From Lonicera japonica (Eukaryota; Streptophyta; Magnoliopsida; Dipsacales; Caprifoliaceae), in the NCBI GenBank assembly GCA_021464415.1, contig CM038464.1, positions 50,822,783 to 50,886,782 of the forward strand: DNA of 64,000 nt, in the 5' to 3' direction. Made by a program: the position numbers and the translations under genes. Position 1 is the stretch's first letter, and each line of letters opens with the position of its first letter. Positions 63,201-64,000 of the stretch are shown here, piece by piece. The notes below the pieces were generated by a model. It was not told where the DNA came from and ran no database searches. It saw only the letters and a list, made by a program, of their open reading frames with translations.

Positions 63201-63592
63201 AGCCTGGTAGATTGGTGTTCTAATTATTGTAAAAGCCACGGTGGTGACATCAATCCAAAAGCTCATAGAGTTTTCTATTCTGGATGCCAGGTATGTGACG
63301 AGTTCAAGTTTTACCTGAAGTATTATGAATTCCCAAAATTTCACTTATTGATCATAAAATGCAATTTGATGTGAAGCTCTTTGCTATTTATTTTTAGAAT
63401 AGATTTTTCTTCTTGAACCTTCTATTTTCGAAGCAATTGCAACTTTGTTGATGTCATTATATTGCAGTACAGGCCATTATGTATGTGCTTTGCTTCCGTA
63501 TGAGATCAATGCTGGGTGTCCCTCGTCTCAGATCACAACTTAGTCTTATGCCCATAGATGCAATCTTGAAGCATCCATTAAACCCGTTAAAG
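51277..63592 (+). CDS. RRN3: RNA polymerase I-specific initiation factor RRN3 (TIF-IA), 3' end outside window
   Basis: RRN3/TIF-IA bridges RNA polymerase I to the rDNA promoter complex in the nucleolus. Coding exons: 51277-51390, 52202-52285, 52387-52458, 52539-52610, 53225-53461, 54204-54314, 54408-54521, 58948-59073, 59193-59262, 59388-59494, 59710-59793, 63203-63290, 63473-63592 (donor GTGAGA). The peptide starts MGVQLAAEQTGLADIGDVNF and includes YDQLLGVLHHNERLAPDEVA, LDMLVSNFMPPYSFLELLKE, VPLAPLRLEQIIKERMPNIY, YVENMLTLESGVMGELVGSS, VVAEKLDSLMELIFEHLKSC, MSAVSYLASYLSRAKFLSAT, NPKAHRVFYSGCQ and PIDAILKHPLNPLK, all RRN3-typical. Every junction is in phase except exon 9 to 10: exon 9 ends TTTGCCTCAG before the donor, one base more than the frame allows. 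This could be a disabling mutation, a sequencing error, or be bypassed by the in-frame acceptor at 59420-59421. About 3.4 and 4.4 kb introns carry transposons. Roughly the last quarter of the protein is missing to the right. Confidence 0.93.
51706..51880 (+). mobile_element. Possible LINE/SINE 3' tail in RRN3 intron
   Basis: TTATTAATAAAGTGGTTTTG followed by TTTTTGATCAAAAAA resembles the 3' end at 62060-62094 (TTAATAAAAGTGTTTTGTTT plus CTGATC and an A run). Short plant retroposons end this way. The upstream limit is unclear. Confidence 0.35.
52656..53182. mobile_element. hAT-type element in an RRN3 intron, 527 bp
   Basis: Ends CTATGAAGCACAGACACGGG and ...GTACCTGTGCTTCAGAG are inverted repeats (CTMTGAAGCACA). 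AATATAGT (52648-52655) and AGTATAGT (53183-53190) are an 8 bp duplication with one difference. Near both ends it is rich in ACGGGTAC/GTACCCGT words. A 60 bp block (AAGTGCAAGAAAAACAGAAA... TTTAATATTATTTTTATT) is duplicated inside. Confidence 0.75.
53590..53760 (+). repeat. tRNA-like repeat (possible SINE) in an RRN3 intron
   Basis: Contains TTGGTGATAAATATGTTCCT and ATAGGTTCAAGTCCTTG, resembling A- and B-box promoter parts of tRNA-derived SINEs. I could not fold a tRNA and did not find a clear tail or flanking duplication. Confidence 0.3.
54742..55411. mobile_element. hAT-type element in RRN3 intron 7, 670 bp, perfect 8 bp duplication
   Basis: Ends CAGTGTTTTGAATAGTGCAC and CTGCGATTTAAAACATTG are imperfect inverted repeats. 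ATCTAAAC flanks both sides exactly (54734-54741 and 55412-55419). It carries GCTATTGCG and GCGCTACGCAATTCCGGAAC, shared with 50561-51172. No transposase. Confidence 0.85.
55440..55770. repeat. Repeat with tRNA-like words, two partial copies
   Basis: AGCTTTTAGGTGAGATGGTG (55470) and GAGCTTTTAGGTGAGGTGGT (55712) are near-copies. The first is followed by GGACTTGGGTTTGAATTTTC, a B-box-like word. Possibly fragments of a tRNA-derived SINE family; limits are approximate. Confidence 0.35.
56012..57223. mobile_element. hAT-type element in RRN3 intron 7, 1212 bp, perfect 8 bp duplication
   Basis: Ends CCTAGTTGTCAAAAGC and GCTTTTGACAACTATG form a 16 bp inverted repeat with one difference. GGTCTTGC flanks both sides exactly (56004-56011 and 57224-57231). 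Inside near both ends are GCGCGCCTAGGCTCAAGG and TTGTGCCTAGGCTCTAGG words. The AT-rich core has no transposase frame. Confidence 0.88.
57290..57500. mobile_element. Miniature element remnant in RRN3 intron 7
   Basis: TTTGGGTGTGTTTCATTGGT at the left and ATGCAATCAAACACCTCTAA at the right face each other as inverted GGTGTTTGATTG-type ends. TTCCATGGATGATAATGCAA resembles the element at 12716-13012. Confidence 0.4.
58203..58310. repeat. Two (CT)n microsatellites
   Basis: Uninterrupted CT runs at 58203-58227 and 58292-58310 in RRN3 intron 7, likely variable in length between individuals. Confidence 0.95.
60380..60938 (+). mobile_element. RTE-type LINE 3' fragment in RRN3 intron 11
   Basis: Near its end the plus strand reads AGAGGCAGAGGAAGACCTG (RGRGRP) and then CCACTATGGCGTCG through CATGTAGCCGACCCCACCTA (PLWRRLIHVADPT, stop), the typical C-terminus of plant RTE-clade LINEs. 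It is followed by AGTGGGATAAAGGCTTG and a GTT microsatellite tail at 60914-60938, the characteristic RTE 3' end. Upstream coding is decayed with stops. The 5' limit is uncertain. Confidence 0.7.
61069..61872. mobile_element. hAT-type element in RRN3 intron 11, 804 bp, perfect 8 bp duplication
   Basis: Ends TAGGGGTGGGAATCG and CAATTCCCATCCCTA are inverted repeats. TGTGGGTT flanks both sides exactly (61061-61068 and 61873-61880). Arms hold CCAAAACCAAAACC tandem words and GGTTTCGGTTTTT text, typical of the plant GGGGTGGGAA hAT group. No transposase. Confidence 0.88.
61881..62094 (+). mobile_element. Possible LINE 3' tail in RRN3 intron 11
   Basis: Ends TTAATAAAAGTGTTTTGTTT, CTGATC and an A run at about 62084-62092, like plant L1 3' ends. 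Text left of the hAT insertion (about 61020-61060) may be its continuation. No coding part recognised. Confidence 0.4.
62128..62963. mobile_element. Stowaway-like element carrying a GAAGAAGAC minisatellite
   Basis: Left end CTCCGTTTCTAATTGACAGT and the complement of the right end, TTCCCTCGGTCTCAAATTTA, are weak inverted repeats, flanked by TA (62126-62127 and 62964-62965). The middle 62355-62535 is a repeat of GAAGAAG, ACGACTGTGGCGAAGAAG units. Open frames there are only the repeat (Lys/Glu/Asp-rich), not a gene. Confidence 0.5.
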
Positions 63593-63854
63593 GTGAGATA
63601 AAATCTTGATCTTCTTCAACCCCAATTGTTGCATAAAGACTTTTATAACCAGTTTTTGTTCTTTTCCAAAAACCATCCTCAATTCTAGGATCTTTGTTGT
63701 TTGAAATACGATTTAGACTGTGTTTTCATTATGTGTAAATGCTGCGGGAGGTATTATTGATTTGCAAGGAAAATGAAAAAGCAGTGTTAGATAGTGGTTT
63801 AGTTTAACACGATTTTCCTCACTTTGATTCAAACCAACTGCATACTAAAATATA

Positions 63855-64000
63855 GTGTCTGATTGATAAAAGAGTTGGAAAAAGAGATGGAATGATTTGG
63901 TGAGAGGTTCTCAAATCTTTTTCTCTTTTTCCATGGAAAATTTCTTGCCCATAGCCCAAAGAATTTGATTCCATGGAAAAACTGAAAAAATTAATAGAAC
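63855..64000. mobile_element. Miniature element cut by the window end
   Basis: From GTGTCTGATTGATAAAAGAG onward the text parallels the element at 14099-14362, including GCCCA.AGAATT.GATTCCATGG and ACTGAAAAA. It lies in the RRN3 intron after exon 63473-63592; the right part is outside the window. Confidence 0.6.

Noticed and set aside
1..64000. CRISPR-like regularly spaced repeats
   Set aside because: The tandem repeats seen (5850-6375, 18722-18872, 62355-62535) are contiguous minisatellites without spacers, in a plant nuclear genome.

Overview
This 64 kb window is nuclear DNA of a flowering plant, most likely a eudicot. Its genes are split by GT-AG introns, the intergenic DNA is AT-rich, and it is packed with plant transposon families (Copia, L1-type and RTE-type LINEs, hAT, PIF/Harbinger, Mutator and Stowaway miniature elements). 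I cannot name the species. There is no bacterial gene, CRISPR array, rRNA gene or convincing tRNA gene.

Four host genes can be assembled from their exons. (1) 130-3558, plus strand: the last three visible exons of a mitochondrial phosphate carrier, the rest lying left of the window. (2) 11952-17925, minus strand: a complete seven-exon gene for translation initiation factor eIF6, which joins to exactly 245 codons plus stop. (3) 34234-36207, minus strand: a complete three-exon plant intracellular Ras-group-related leucine-rich-repeat protein (PIRL class), 573 aa. (4) About 49800 to the right edge, plus strand: an RRN3/TIF-IA gene (RNA polymerase I initiation factor), with 13 coding exons visible and the 3' end outside the window. 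RRN3 (rRNA transcription) and eIF6 (60S subunit maturation) both belong to ribosome production, but they are 30 kb apart, so this is probably coincidence.

Between genes 1 and 2 lies a nested insertion. A decayed, 5'-truncated L1-type LINE (minus strand, about 4411-11487) is split by a young Copia retrotransposon (5291-10852) with identical 234 bp LTRs, a perfect 5 bp target duplication (CTGCA), primer-binding site, polypurine tract and a polyprotein gene broken by one single-base frameshift. The introns of eIF6 and RRN3 hold many miniature elements. Five hAT-type elements with 8 bp target duplications sit inside the RRN3 transcription unit alone.

The 18.3-34.2 kb and 36.2-49.4 kb intervals have no recognisable gene. 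They hold solo LTRs, miniature elements and unassigned AT-rich DNA.

Points most worth checking are a one-base frameshift at the end of RRN3 coding exon 9, a duplicated 5'-UTR exon in RRN3, G-box-rich tandem repeats in the Copia leader, and several precisely delimited miniature elements. I found no clear sign of a novel molecular system; the unusual content is transposon architecture and its effect on two housekeeping genes.
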